NCBI GenBank assembly: GCA_004379135.1
Contig: NBNI01000007.1
Coordinates: forward strand, 1,227,501-1,291,500
Length of the DNA stretch: 64,000 nucleotides
Source: Acidimicrobiales bacterium mtb01
GTDB lineage: Bacteria > Actinomycetota > Acidimicrobiia > Acidimicrobiales > Ilumatobacteraceae
Reading direction: 5' to 3'
The notes under the pieces are model-generated. The model made no database searches. It had not been told where the DNA came from and was given only the letters and a program-made list of their open reading frames with translations. Every line of letters begins with the position of its first letter. The stretch's first letter is position 1. The position numbers were made by a program, and so were the translations under genes. This document shows, in pieces, positions 44,219 through 53,664 of this stretch.

Positions 44219-45280
44219 TCATCGCCGACTCCGACGGCGATCGGCCGACACGGCTCTCGCCAGTGCGAACAGGAACGTGATGAGGATCATCAGAACCATG
44301 GATGCGCCCCAGGCTCGCGTCACCGCGTTGTCGGCGCCGTTCTGGAAGAAGCTGAAGATCACGACCGGGAGGGACCCCAATGGACCATCGAGTGGATTTC
44401 CCTTGGTCGCCAAGAAGACCTGGGCGGTCATGAGGAGCGGCGCCGTCTCACCGGCCACACGCGCCACACCGAGGATGCCCGACGTGACGAGGCCGCTGCG
44501 GACGGTCGGCAGAACGATGCGGAAGACGTTGCTCGCCTGTGACGACCCGAGCGCGTAGCCGGCGAAGCGCAGGTCCTCGGGCACCAACTTCAGGACTTCC
44601 TCCGACGTTCGCGCGACCGTCGGAACCATGAGCACGGCGAGCGCGAGCGCTCCGGCCAGACCGGAGTACGACTTGTTGTAGAGCACGAGCGTCGAATAGA
44701 TGAACAGGCCGGCCACAATGGAAGGAACGCCACTCATCGCCTGCACGATGAAGCGGACGACCTTCGTGAACCGACCGCGAATCTCGGTGATGTAGATGCC
44801 ACTCAGGATTCCGAGGGGTACCGACACGATCGATGCGATCGCAACCATGATCAGCGTGCCCACGATGGCGTGGGCGATTCCACCCGAGGCGAGATCGGCG
44901 TCGGGCGCGGTGATGCGCATGTCGTCGGTGAAGAAGTTCACCGAGATCGCCTGGTAGCCACGTCTGACGACCGTGAAGATGATCGACATCCACGGAACGA
45001 GCAAAACGAGAAACGCCGACCAGATCAGACTGGTGGCGACGTCGTTGCGGGCCGCCACCGATCCGTGTCGTGACGAGCGCGCGACCGACACCGCCATCTG
45101 AAGGGGGATCGCCACCAGCGCGATACCCGCCAAACCGGCCAGAGGGCTCACCAGCACGACGACCGCGGCGGCGGCGACCACGAGTACGACGGTCACGAAG
45201 CGAGCGAATTGCTGCGAAAACGTGGGCCTCCAAGGCCGAAGCGGCTGGACCACGGTCGTCTGATTCGTCGCCGCGGTCAC
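44219..45280 (-). CDS. pstA: Phosphate ABC transporter permease PstA
   Basis: 353 residues. After an N-terminal hydrophobic pair (FVTVVLVVAAAAVVVLV, GLAGIALVAIPLQMAV), longer than in usual PstA (about 290), comes the permease core: GTLIMVAIASIVSVPLGILS, the coupling-loop region SGVPSIVAGLFIYS, VARTSEEVLKLVPEDLRFAGYALGSSQ and TSGILGVARVAGETAPLLMTA. GTG start at 45280 overlaps the pstC stop. PhoP-box-like repeats follow its own stop. Confidence 0.93.
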   Translation of the reverse strand: MTAATNQTTVVQPLRPWRPTFSQQFARFVTVVLVVAAAAVVVLVSPLAGLAGIALVAIPLQMAVSVARSSRHGSVAARNDVATSLIWSAFLVLLVPWMSIIFTVVRRGYQAISVNFFTDDMRITAPDADLASGGIAHAIVGTLIMVAIASIVSVPLGILSGIYITEIRGRFTKVVRFIVQAMSGVPSIVAGLFIYSTLVLYNKSYSGLAGALALAVLMVPTVARTSEEVLKLVPEDLRFAGYALGSSQASNVFRIVLPTVRSGLVTSGILGVARVAGETAPLLMTAQVFLATKGNPLDGPLGSLPVVIFSFFQNGADNAVTRAWGASMVLMILITFLFALARAVSADRRRSRR

Positions 45281-46257
45281 TTGGCCGCCTTTCGCGCGGA
45301 GTTGTTCACGATGGCTGTTGCGATGAGATTCACGATCAGGGTGACGACGAACAACACGAATCCACTCGCGAGTAGCGCTTTCACCTCGTACGGCGATGCT
45401 TCGCCGAACTTGAGGGCGATCATCGACGCGATGTTTCCGGTACCGGTGAAGAGAATCTGCAAGTTGATCTTGAAGACGATGCTCACGACAAGATAGATGG
45501 CCACGGTCTCGCCGAGCGCGCGCCCGAGGCCGAGCATCGCGCCACCGATGACTCCACTGCGTCCGAACGGCAGAACGATGTGTCGGATCGCCGACCACCG
45601 CTCGCCGCCGAGTGCACGTGCGCCGTCGATCAACTCGGGAGGAGTCTGCGAGAAGACCTCACGAGCGACCGAGGTGATGATGGGCGAGATCATCACCGCC
45701 AGAACGAGTCCTCCGATGAAGGGGCTGCCGTCGAAGAAAGTGGCTTCGACCCGGAAGAGCGGGAACCATCCGAGGTGGTCGTTCAAGGCTTCGGCCCATC
45801 CGATGGCCAAGGGGCGAAGGACGAAGAGCCCCCACAATCCGTAGATGACGGACGGGATCGCCGCCGCGAGATCGAGAATCGAGATGAGCACGCGCCGCAA
45901 CCCGGGCGGTGCGTAGAACTCGACGAACAACGCGGTTCCGACCGACAACGGCAGGGCGACGAACACCGCGATCAGAGAGAGCACGATGCTGCCCACCAGC
46001 ATCGGCGCGATCCCGTATTTGGTGAACTCTCCCTCGCCACCCGTCCCTTCCCACGTGGATCCGGTGATGAACCCGAAACCCATGTCGGAGAAGATCTGGA
46101 AACCGCGGTACAGAAGGAATCCCGCGATGGACCCGAGAATCACCAAGGAGGCCAAAGCCCCGGAGGTGACCACAGCGTGCAGGACCTTGTCGACCGGCGG
46201 CTTCTTGGTGACGACTTCACGCTGCTCGATGTCATGCTGTTCGACTGCCACGGCCAC
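45277..46257 (-). CDS. pstC: Phosphate ABC transporter permease PstC
   Basis: 326 residues from GTG 46257 (VAVAVEQHDIE); GTG 46251 is equally possible, and the ATG at 46380 would add a leader without homology. Six membrane helices; PstC marks are GIAPMLVGSIVLSLIAVFVALPLSVG, AAIPSVIYGLWGLFVL, VFSQTPPELIDGARALGGERW (EAA loop) and LGLGRALGETVAIYLVV. First gene of pstC-pstA-pstS-pstB, an order with the binding protein third rather than first. It is divergent from a TetR gene. Confidence 0.93.
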   Translation of the reverse strand: MAVAVEQHDIEQREVVTKKPPVDKVLHAVVTSGALASLVILGSIAGFLLYRGFQIFSDMGFGFITGSTWEGTGGEGEFTKYGIAPMLVGSIVLSLIAVFVALPLSVGTALFVEFYAPPGLRRVLISILDLAAAIPSVIYGLWGLFVLRPLAIGWAEALNDHLGWFPLFRVEATFFDGSPFIGGLVLAVMISPIITSVAREVFSQTPPELIDGARALGGERWSAIRHIVLPFGRSGVIGGAMLGLGRALGETVAIYLVVSIVFKINLQILFTGTGNIASMIALKFGEASPYEVKALLASGFVLFVVTLIVNLIATAIVNNSARKAAK

Positions 46258-46276
46258 GCCGCGATCGTTGCCCGGC

Positions 46277-46320
46277 CAAATTGACGCGAACCTGACCAGA
46301 GGTAGCCAGGAAATGAACAG
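46277..46320 (-). promoter_or_regulatory. Possible PhoP-type repeats upstream of pstC
   Basis: Minus-strand sequence CTGTTCATTTC, CTGGCTACCTC, TGGTCAGGTTC, GCGTCAATTTG can be read as four 11-base units with a loosely repeated (G)TTCA/GTCA core, 20-63 bases before the pstC start. Degenerate; low certainty. Confidence 0.3.
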
Positions 46321-46422
46321 TGACTGGAGATTCGGCGATGCGTCCCTGGTCGGGACGCCACCGGCCGACGCGCACGCCATGCCGATAACGGATTACATTC
46401 GGTTCGTAGATCAAGGGAGCCG

Positions 46423-47157
46423 ATGAGCAAGCGCCGGAACAAGACGTCGACCACCCCAGGGTACGGTGCGGCCTCCGATCTGATCCTTGCTGCCGTCGGC
46501 GAGGCCTTGGCGATGCAGGGCCCGGCCGCGGTCAACGTGGGCGAGATCTGCAGTCGTCTCGGAGTCTCCCCGAGCCTCGTCAATTACCACTTCGAAAGTC
46601 GCGAGCGCCTCATGGCGTTGGCCGTCGTTCGCGAAGCGGAGAAGTTGGTCGAGGACATGGCGACACTCACCTATGCCAAGTGGAGCGACCCCGAGGAGCA
46701 ACTGATCGCTCGCATCAGGTTCCGAATGGAATGGACGCAGAACCATCCCGGCATCGACTCGATGATGAACTACTCGCACATCATCGACCCGGTGGGCGAG
46801 ATCCTTCAGGGCGAACTCGAAGCGCGCATCGCGGCCTTCACACTTGCCGACGCGACCGGTCTGCACACGTCGGTCTACGGCATGTACTTGGGGCGCGCAC
46901 TCGAGCGGCCCGCGCACGAACTCGGCCTCGAAGACGTCCCCGAATTGGTGGCGATCACCGGCTTTCTTTCGCTCGGTTGCATCGGACTCGCCACCTGGAT
47001 GACCGGTCAACATCCGGCCAGTCGCGCGCTCGGTTTCGAGCGGCCCGAAACCATGTTGTTCCTCGCCGATTCGGCGATCGAGCGACTGGTGCGCACGGTG
47101 CGCACCGAGGTCGAGGAGATTCGTGAACGTCGAGCCGGTCAGTACGGCAAGGTGTAG
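46423..47157 (+). CDS. TetR-family transcriptional regulator
   Basis: 244 residues: helix-turn-helix VNVGEICSRLGVSPSLVNYHFESRERLMAL, then an all-helical ligand domain with hydrophobic C-terminal helices (ITGFLSLGCIGLATWM). AAGGGAG is 6 bases before the ATG. It is divergent from pstC, but phosphate control by TetR proteins is not usual, so the true target is unknown. It is convergent with the next gene, with 19 bases of overlap. Confidence 0.88.
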   Translation: MSKRRNKTSTTPGYGAASDLILAAVGEALAMQGPAAVNVGEICSRLGVSPSLVNYHFESRERLMALAVVREAEKLVEDMATLTYAKWSDPEEQLIARIRFRMEWTQNHPGIDSMMNYSHIIDPVGEILQGELEARIAAFTLADATGLHTSVYGMYLGRALERPAHELGLEDVPELVAITGFLSLGCIGLATWMTGQHPASRALGFERPETMLFLADSAIERLVRTVRTEVEEIRERRAGQYGKV

Positions 47158-47771
47158 GAGTTCTCGAACTCGTCCTGCAGAACCGTGGCCATCGTCGACG
47201 TGGTGTCGACCACGAGCTCTTCGTCGAGCAAGCGCGTTCGGTACGACCAGCCCTCGGGTACGGCCAACCGTGAACCGAGCGATGGAAGCACGGCTTCACT
47301 GATTTTGGGGTCGACACCGATGCACAAGGCTTGCATCACGTAGGCCTTCCCGGTCGAATCGACCAATTCGTACACCCGTTTGCCGGCGTCCCAGAAGAAC
47401 ACGGCTCCACGGTCGACCTTGCGCTCGGTGTACGGCATCGCCTGCGGAGAGTTTCCGAGCTCGACCAAAGCGATGCGGCGCATCGTGAGTCCGTTGAAGT
47501 CGCGCAGAACAGGCTCGACCGGAGCCACTTTGGTGCCGAGGCCGTCGAGCACCCAATGGCGCGGGCCGTTGAGCTTCACGAACAGCGCGCCCATGTCGCG
47601 CGCGATGTCGTCGGCCACGAGGGTCTGCCACAGGTGTTGCGGGCAGTCGTTGAGCATCTGTGTCCCATAGACCTCGGCCTGCAATCTGCCGTCGCGGGCG
47701 AACACGGCCAGGACCTCGCCGTAGCGCACCCCGCGCATGTTGTCGATGAGCCGAACCGGCTTGGTGGTCAT
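47139..47771 (-). CDS. Conserved-looking protein of unknown function
   Basis: 210 residues, soluble, no signal peptide or membrane segment. Mixed alpha/beta composition with motifs MRGVRYGEVLAVFARDG, QHLWQTLVADDIARDMGALFVKLNGPRHWVLDG and DRGAVFFWDAGKRVYELVDSTGKAYVMQAL. No family is recognised. ATG 47771 has no strong RBS; 48 bases separate it from the divergent SDR gene. Confidence 0.75.
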   Translation of the reverse strand: MTTKPVRLIDNMRGVRYGEVLAVFARDGRLQAEVYGTQMLNDCPQHLWQTLVADDIARDMGALFVKLNGPRHWVLDGLGTKVAPVEPVLRDFNGLTMRRIALVELGNSPQAMPYTERKVDRGAVFFWDAGKRVYELVDSTGKAYVMQALCIGVDPKISEAVLPSLGSRLAVPEGWSYRTRLLDEELVVDTTSTMATVLQDEFENSYTLPY

Positions 47772-47819
47772 GCCGGAACACTAATTGCGCAGGACCAGTA
47801 CCCCGGCAAGGATGAGGGA

Positions 47820-48599
47820 ATGGACGTCTCCGGAAAGCATGTTCTCGTCACCGGTGCCTCACGCGGCATCGGGGCCGCGATCGCCCGCGCGTTCGCCGGC
47901 GCCGGCGCCCGCGTGACCGTGGTGGCCCGCACCGCCGGGCCCCTCGAAGCGGTCGCAAAGGAGATCGGTGGCCGAGCGCTTGTCGCCGATCTGTTCGACG
48001 CATCCCAAGTGGACGGATTGATCGAGCGCGTCGAGCGCGAGGTCGGACCCATCGACGTGCTGGTGAACAACGCCGGCATGGAGACCACGAAGAGCATCTT
48101 CGACACCACACGAACCGACGTGGACGAATTGCTCGCGCTCAATCTGAGCGTGCCCATTCATCTGTCGCGAGTCGCATTGGCTCGGATGCGGGAGCGCGGT
48201 CGCGGCCACATCGTCAACATCTCATCGATGGCGGCCAACGGCGGCTTCGGCGGAATGAGCGTGTACTCGGCGAGCAAGGCCGGACTCAGCCACTTCACGC
48301 GCATCGTGCGTCAGGATCTGAAGGGCCTCGACGTCCGCGTCACGAACCTCGAAGTCGGACCGGTGCCCACCGATCTTCTCGCCAACCTCACGCATCCGCC
48401 GGCCGTGAAGTCGTTCGCCCGCTTCCGGCGGATGGGATTGATGCCCAACGTTCCCGCCGAACGAGTCGGGTCGGAAGCGGTTCGGGCGGTACGGCGCGGA
48501 AAGCGTGCGGTATGGCTACCCAAGCGCGCGTTCCTGTTCGGCTTCCTGGCCGGCGCGCCCCAGCGCATCGCCGAACCGTTGATCCGCGACATCCGGTGA
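47820..48599 (+). CDS. Short-chain dehydrogenase/reductase
   Basis: A 259-residue classical SDR. NAD(P)-binding TGASRGIGAAIARAF (11-25), NNAG, catalytic Ser in IVNISSMAA and YSASKAGL (Tyr-x3-Lys). A basic residue after the glycine motif and VVARTAG suggest NADPH preference. ATG 47820 follows AAGGATGAGGG. The TGA overlaps the GTG of the next gene. Substrate unknown; possibly a lipid or steroid ketone. Confidence 0.9.
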   Translation: MDVSGKHVLVTGASRGIGAAIARAFAGAGARVTVVARTAGPLEAVAKEIGGRALVADLFDASQVDGLIERVEREVGPIDVLVNNAGMETTKSIFDTTRTDVDELLALNLSVPIHLSRVALARMRERGRGHIVNISSMAANGGFGGMSVYSASKAGLSHFTRIVRQDLKGLDVRVTNLEVGPVPTDLLANLTHPPAVKSFARFRRMGLMPNVPAERVGSEAVRAVRRGKRAVWLPKRAFLFGFLAGAPQRIAEPLIRDIR

Positions 48600-49138
48600 T
48601 TCTCCAGTACTGGGGAGCGACGAGAGGCGAGATCGCGAGTGCTGTTGTCGGCGACGATCTCGTTCCCGACGCCCGACTCGTCGCCACGCGGTCGATCACT
48701 CTTCACGCGCCACCAGCCGACGTGTTCCCTTGGCTGCGGCAAATGGGATTCGGAAGAGCCGGTTGGTACAGCTACGACTTGATCGACAATCTCGGACGAC
48801 GCAGCGCACGAGCCATCGAGTCCGAGTGGCAGAACCTCCAACAAGGTGACGCCGTTCCCGCCGGACCCCTCGACTTCGAAGCCGTGATCGTCGATCCGCC
48901 GCAGGCTTTCGCTCTGCGTCTTCGAGAAGCACCCGGTGAACGCAGACGGACGCAGTTCTCTCTGGCGTACGAACTGCGTCCCGACACGGCTGGCACCCGT
49001 CTCGTCACCCGGGTGAGGGCTCGGGTGGATCTCGCGGGCGGACGACTGGTCGAGAAACTCATCCTCGGCCCCGGTGACGGCATCATGCTGCGCAAGCAAT
49101 TGCTGTCCCTGGCTCGCCGGACCGGCCCGACCCGTTGA
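48596..49138 (+). CDS. SRPBCC-superfamily (START-like) protein
   Basis: 180 residues from GTG 48596 (VILQYWGATRGEIAS), coupled to the SDR by GTGA overlap. The pattern ATRSITLHAPPADVFPWLRQMGFGRAGWYSYDLIDNLGRR is typical of actinobacterial polyketide-cyclase/SRPBCC proteins with a hydrophobic ligand cavity. The C-terminus LRKQLLSLARR is helical, as expected for the fold. Ligand unknown; the SDR partner suggests a hydrophobic metabolite. Confidence 0.78.
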   Translation: MILQYWGATRGEIASAVVGDDLVPDARLVATRSITLHAPPADVFPWLRQMGFGRAGWYSYDLIDNLGRRSARAIESEWQNLQQGDAVPAGPLDFEAVIVDPPQAFALRLREAPGERRRTQFSLAYELRPDTAGTRLVTRVRARVDLAGGRLVEKLILGPGDGIMLRKQLLSLARRTGPTR

Positions 49139-49152
49139 CCTAGGCTCGCGAC

Positions 49153-50448
49153 GTGCTCGGGTCGGCCCTTCAGCGTGCTCGCCAGGACTTCGCCGACCGG
49201 AATCCGAACAGCCGCCGGCACTACGACGACGCCCGCCGGTTCCTCCCGGGCGGCCACACCCGAACGGTTCTCACCCACGCCCCGTTTCCGTTGACCTTCG
49301 TGGCCGGTCGCGGCGCGACACTCACCGATGCCGACGGTCACGAGTACATCGACTTCCTCGGCGACTACACCGCCGGACTCCTGGGTCACAGCGAACGACG
49401 CGTGATCGACGCCGTCACGGCCGCACTCGGGAACAACGCGAGCGTCGGCGGCATCCACCCGGCCGAGGCGCGGCTCGCTCGCCTGATGTGCGAACGATTC
49501 GATCTCGATCGCGTGCGGTTCACGAACTCGGGTACCGAGGCGAATCTGATGGCCATCACCACCGCCATTGCGGCAACCGGACGGAATCGCATCATCGCTT
49601 TCGTGGGCGGATACCACGGTGGCGTGCTGTACTTCGCGAGCGGGGCCGCACCATGGAACGCTCCGTACGACTTCGTCCTCGCGCCGTACAACGATCCGAC
49701 CCGCAGCGAAGCGGTCATCGATGCGAATGCGTCGACTATGGCGGCGGTGATCATGGAGCCCATGCTCGGTTCGGGTGGCTGCGTGCCCGCCTCCCCCGAT
49801 TTCGCACGGAGCGTGGCCAAAGCCGCGAAGAAGGCCGGCGCGGTGTTGATCGCCGATGAAGTCATGACATCGCGTCACGGAACCCGTGGGATGATGGATC
49901 TGCTCGGAGTACGAGCCGACATCACGACTTTCGGCAAGTACATCGGCGGAGGCTTCTCGTTCGGCGCCTTCGGCGGATCGGCCGAACTGCTCGATGTCTT
50001 CGACACCAGCCCCGAATCGGCTCGAACGAACGTGGTGAGCCACGCCGGCACTTTCAACAACAACATCGCGAGCATGACCGCCGGATGCACGGTGCTCGGC
50101 GAAGTGTTCACAGCCGATGTGGCCTCGTCCCACACCGCTCGCGGCGACGAATTCCGCTCGCAAGTCGCCGAGGTGCTGGCTCGACACCGGGCGCCGTTGA
50201 GCGTGAGCGGATTCGGATCGATGATGTCGCTGCACGGAATCCGTCCGACACCGACCGTGCCCGGTGACGTCGCCGGTCGTGACAACGAACTCAACGAAAT
50301 CGTGTACCTCGGACTCCTGCAACGCGGCGTCTACACCGCGGCCCGGGGCATGGTGAACCTGGGCCTGGCTCACACCGACGATCACATGGTCGCGTTGCTC
50401 GATCGCCTCGACGATCTGCTCGACGAACTCGATCCACACTGGTCGTGA
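49153..50448 (+). CDS. Class III PLP aminotransferase, glutamate-1-semialdehyde aminomutase-like
   Basis: 431-residue fold-type I PLP enzyme: FTNSGTEANLMAIT, GGYHGGVLYF, IADEVMTSRHGT and the PLP lysine in TTFGKYIGGGFSFGAFGG. It resembles the HemL-like aspartate aminotransferase family rather than true HemL. Start GTG 49153. It is 34 bases before an aldehyde dehydrogenase; transamination of an amine followed by oxidation of the aldehyde would make an amino-compound degradation pair, as an inference. Confidence 0.88.
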   Translation: MLGSALQRARQDFADRNPNSRRHYDDARRFLPGGHTRTVLTHAPFPLTFVAGRGATLTDADGHEYIDFLGDYTAGLLGHSERRVIDAVTAALGNNASVGGIHPAEARLARLMCERFDLDRVRFTNSGTEANLMAITTAIAATGRNRIIAFVGGYHGGVLYFASGAAPWNAPYDFVLAPYNDPTRSEAVIDANASTMAAVIMEPMLGSGGCVPASPDFARSVAKAAKKAGAVLIADEVMTSRHGTRGMMDLLGVRADITTFGKYIGGGFSFGAFGGSAELLDVFDTSPESARTNVVSHAGTFNNNIASMTAGCTVLGEVFTADVASSHTARGDEFRSQVAEVLARHRAPLSVSGFGSMMSLHGIRPTPTVPGDVAGRDNELNEIVYLGLLQRGVYTAARGMVNLGLAHTDDHMVALLDRLDDLLDELDPHWS

Positions 50449-50482
50449 GCCCCTTCGTCGGGCCGTGACCTATCGTGGACCC

Positions 50483-51988
50483 ATGTCCACTCCGGTCACC
50501 GCTCTCATGGCCGAGCTCTCCGGCCACCTCTATATCGATGGCGAGTACCGCCCGAGCAGCGGCCAGAAGCGTTCGGTGATCGACCCGGCCACCGAACTCG
50601 TGACCGGCGAATTCGCCCTGGCAACGACGGGCGAAGTGGAAGCCGCCGTCGCCGCCGCACGGCGAGCCCAGCGCGAATGGTGGCGACTGAGTTCGCTCGA
50701 GCGCGCCGATGCGCTGCACCGCGTGGCCGACTCCCTCGTGGAACTGGCACCCGTGATCGGCGAGTGTCTCACTCGCGAGATGGGCAAGCCCTACCGCGAG
50801 TCGAACTGGGAGGGCGGCGCGTCGGCGTCGTCGTTCCGCTATTACGCCGAACTGGCCCGTCACGAACAGGGCCGCCTCGCGGGTTCGGCCATCGCCGGCC
50901 AGATGCAGATGGTTCTCAAGGAACCCTTGGGTGTGATCGTGTCGATCGTCCCGTTCAACTTCCCCGTTCTGCTCTTCGGGTGGCAGGCCGCGGCGTCGCT
51001 CGCCGCCGGAAACGCGATCATCGTCAAACCATCCGATCTCACTCCGCTCACTCTTCTCGTGACCATGAAGGCCTTCGCCCATCTGCCACCCGGGCTCGTA
51101 CAGGTGATCACGGGCGACGCTGAAGCCGGACAGGCGTTGGTGGCGCACGAGCACACGCACGGAATCGCCTTCACCGGCAGCGTTCCGGCGGCTCGAGCCG
51201 TCGCACGCACCGCGGCCGAGCGCTTCAAACCCGTGCTCGTGGAAGCGTCGGGGAACGACCCGTTCATCGTGATGCCGTCGGCCCCGATCGACGTCGTCGC
51301 GCGCGGAGCCGCCTTCGCCTCGTTCCTCAATTGCGGCCAGGTGTGCACCTCGGCCGAACGGTTCTACGTGCACACCGACGTGTACGACGAATTCGTGTCG
51401 GCGTTCGCCGAACAGGCCCGCTCGTTGCGGGTGGGCGCTGGTCTCGAACCGGTCGACATGGGCCCGCTCGCCGCCGCGCGTGAACGCGACCGGGTGGAGC
51501 GCATCGTGAACCGGGCCGTCGAACAAGGCGCCCGTGTGGTGTACGGCGCGAAACGACCGACCGAACGACCCAAGGGATGGTTCTACGAGCCGACGGTGCT
51601 CGAAGTGTCGGCCGATTCCGAGATCATGCACGGCGAGACCTTCGGGCCCATCGCACCGATCTGCCGGGTGCGCGACCTCGACGAAGCCATCGAACGAGCC
51701 AACGACTCCGACGTGGGATTGGGCGCCAACATCTACACGTCCGATCTGCGCGAGGCGTTCCGCGCGGTGCACGAGATCGAGACCGGGATCGTCTGGGTGA
51801 ACACTCCACTCAACGACAACGACGCGGTTCCCTTCGGAGGACGCAAACTCACCGGCTCGGGCCGCGAACTCGGCGCCGAGGGGCTCGAGCAGTTCCGCCG
51901 CTCGAAGATGGTGATGATCTCGCCGACCGCCGAATCGGATCCGGAATGGTTTCCGTATCCCGACGAGGACGCGTTCGGGTCGGGTTGA
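50483..51988 (+). CDS. NAD(P)-dependent aldehyde dehydrogenase
   Basis: 501 residues from ATG 50483; an upstream GTG at 50465 is less likely. The substrate/NAD loop IVSIVPFNFPVLLFGWQ, Glu in VLVEASGNDPFIVM (ELGGK-type position) and catalytic Cys288 in NCGQVCTSAERF (with Cys284 four before) are present. The ending GGRKLTGSGRELGAEGLEQF is standard. It acts with the preceding aminotransferase by position. The specificity is unknown. Confidence 0.9.
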   Translation: MSTPVTALMAELSGHLYIDGEYRPSSGQKRSVIDPATELVTGEFALATTGEVEAAVAAARRAQREWWRLSSLERADALHRVADSLVELAPVIGECLTREMGKPYRESNWEGGASASSFRYYAELARHEQGRLAGSAIAGQMQMVLKEPLGVIVSIVPFNFPVLLFGWQAAASLAAGNAIIVKPSDLTPLTLLVTMKAFAHLPPGLVQVITGDAEAGQALVAHEHTHGIAFTGSVPAARAVARTAAERFKPVLVEASGNDPFIVMPSAPIDVVARGAAFASFLNCGQVCTSAERFYVHTDVYDEFVSAFAEQARSLRVGAGLEPVDMGPLAAARERDRVERIVNRAVEQGARVVYGAKRPTERPKGWFYEPTVLEVSADSEIMHGETFGPIAPICRVRDLDEAIERANDSDVGLGANIYTSDLREAFRAVHEIETGIVWVNTPLNDNDAVPFGGRKLTGSGRELGAEGLEQFRRSKMVMISPTAESDPEWFPYPDEDAFGSG

Positions 51989-52010
51989 TTCGTTCGGTCG
52001 AGTCAGCCGT

Positions 52011-52799
52011 TCAGCCGGCCAGGAAATCGATCATCGCCGGCGTCGCCGAACGGTCCTGCAGCATGAACATGTGCCCGCCCGTGAATTCGCGGTAGGTCGC
52101 AGCGGGCAGCCGTTCGGCGAGGCGGCGACAGTTCTCCGGCGGCGCGATGCCGTCGGTGGCCCCCGCGGCGACCATGACCGGACACGTGATCGACGGCAGC
52201 AGATCGAACGCGTCGTGATGGCGACGCGCGTTCATCTGCAGATCGAGTCCGCGTTTGGTTTCACCAGCGAGCGTGGGCCGCGGAGCCGACAGCAGGAGAC
52301 GAGCCATCTCGTCGTTCGCCACGAACTCCGGCGTGAACCGGGTGTCGAGAATGGCCGGGAACCGCTCGGCTCGCACATCATCGGGCAGCGCGTACAACTC
52401 GTGCAATGGATACGACGATCCGCCCGCTCCTCCACTCGACGTGCAGGCCAGAACCATGCGATCGATCCGATCGGGAACCCTTGCTCCGACGTGCTGAGCG
52501 ACCATGCCACCGAAACTGATGCCGAACACCCGGAATCGAGTCCAGCCCACCTCGTCGACCAGCGCGATCGCATCGTCGGCGAGATTGCTCATGGAATAGG
52601 CGGCGTCTGGAACATCGCTTTCGCCCATCCCGCGGTGGTCGAAAGCCAGCACCCTGAACCTCTTGGCGAACGGGCCGAGCATCGGCACGACGTCGGCGAG
52701 CCGCGAACCCGAACCATTGACGTAGAGAAGCCGCGGCGAACCCTCGTCGCCCAGCAACTCGTAGTGGAGCGATCCCCAAGGGCGAGTCGACGTCGGCAC
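52011..52799 (-). CDS. Alpha/beta-hydrolase
   Basis: 262 residues. Oxyanion strand LLYVNGSGSRL, FDHRGMGESDVP, nucleophile elbow GISFGG, acid in GATDGIAPP and final His in TGGHMFML. It resembles 3-oxoadipate enol-lactonase or haloperoxidase-type hydrolases; specificity is not predictable. GTG start at 52799. The convergent ALDH ends 22 bases away, and the collagen-like gene lies 17 bases upstream on the same strand. Confidence 0.87.
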   Translation of the reverse strand: MPTSTRPWGSLHYELLGDEGSPRLLYVNGSGSRLADVVPMLGPFAKRFRVLAFDHRGMGESDVPDAAYSMSNLADDAIALVDEVGWTRFRVFGISFGGMVAQHVGARVPDRIDRMVLACTSSGGAGGSSYPLHELYALPDDVRAERFPAILDTRFTPEFVANDEMARLLLSAPRPTLAGETKRGLDLQMNARRHHDAFDLLPSITCPVMVAAGATDGIAPPENCRRLAERLPAATYREFTGGHMFMLQDRSATPAMIDFLAG

Positions 52800-52816
52800 G
52801 AGGGCACCTTAGACGG

Positions 52817-53611
52817 TCACCCCACTTGGTTGACCGTGAGGATGGTGCTCGGGGTTTCGGGGCGGGCCGGGTTGGTCTGCGGTCCGACGGCTCGAATGAC
52901 CATCTGATCGCTGGTCGTCGATGTCATCACCAACTGGAAGAAGTCGCCGACGGCCGCGGTGACGAAGTAATTCAGCGCGACGAAGTGGCGGCTGTTCGAT
53001 CCACTCGACGTGATCACCACGTCGGTGTTGGTCCAGGAGATGTTCTGTCCGTTCTTGCTCAACCACACGCTCACGAGATCGGTGCCCGCGTCACCCTTCT
53101 CCAATTGCGAGGAGAACAGGATGTTGAATCTCCCCGCGACCGCGAACGTCACCTTGGTGCCGTCGACCACTGACACGCCGCTAGCGAAATCGGTCGTGTT
53201 CAGAGGGACCGGCGTTGCCGCATTTTGCGGAAGTGGCACCGACGTCGTGTCGAAGAATGAACCGTATGCACCGAACCCTCCGGGCGCCCCGGCCGGACCC
53301 GTTGCACCCGCGACTCCCGGTGGACCCGCGGCACCATCGGCACCCGTCGCACCACGCGGACCGGGTTCACCCGCCACACCGGCTGGTCCGGATTCGCCCG
53401 ACGGCCCGGCCGGTCCGGCGACACCTTGCGCACCCGTCGCACCAACCGGACCTTGCGGACCGCGCAATCCTGTCGGCCCGATAACAGTCGCGATACGATC
53501 GTCGCGCGTCGCCACGAAACAGAGCGTCGTCACGAGTAGCGCGACCGACACCAATTCAGCGGTCGCGACGAGGACGACCCCGACCAATTTCCCCTGCCGC
53601 CACGCGAGCAC
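52817..53611 (-). CDS. Collagen-like surface protein with C1q/TNF-like globular domain
   Basis: 264 residues. An N-terminal membrane/signal helix ([20 protein letters not shown]) is followed by 23 uninterrupted Gly-X-Y triplets (45-113; [16 protein letters not shown]...), then a Gly/aromatic hinge and a C-terminal beta-rich domain (about 118-264; [25 protein letters not shown]...[22 protein letters not shown]), the jelly-roll pattern of the C1q/TNF-like or BclA family. It probably trimerises on the cell surface via a triple helix. Starts GTG 53611. Such proteins mediate adhesion or biofilm formation in other bacteria. Confidence 0.88.
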   Translation of the reverse strand: MLAWRQGKLVGVVLVATAELVSVALLVTTLCFVATRDDRIATVIGPTGLRGPQGPVGATGAQGVAGPAGPSGESGPAGVAGEPGPRGATGADGAAGPPGVAGATGPAGAPGGFGAYGSFFDTTSVPLPQNAATPVPLNTTDFASGVSVVDGTKVTFAVAGRFNILFSSQLEKGDAGTDLVSVWLSKNGQNISWTNTDVVITSSGSNSRHFVALNYFVTAAVGDFFQLVMTSTTSDQMVIRAVGPQTNPARPETPSTILTVNQVG

Positions 53612-53664
53612 GGCGAAGTCTGCCCCTCATCCACCAACGGGGTGGCGGTACGGACGTCCGTTTC

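Noticed and set aside
46258-46380. Longer PstC starting at ATG 46380
   Set aside because: The added residues have no PstC similarity and would cover the promoter region and possible PhoP repeats.
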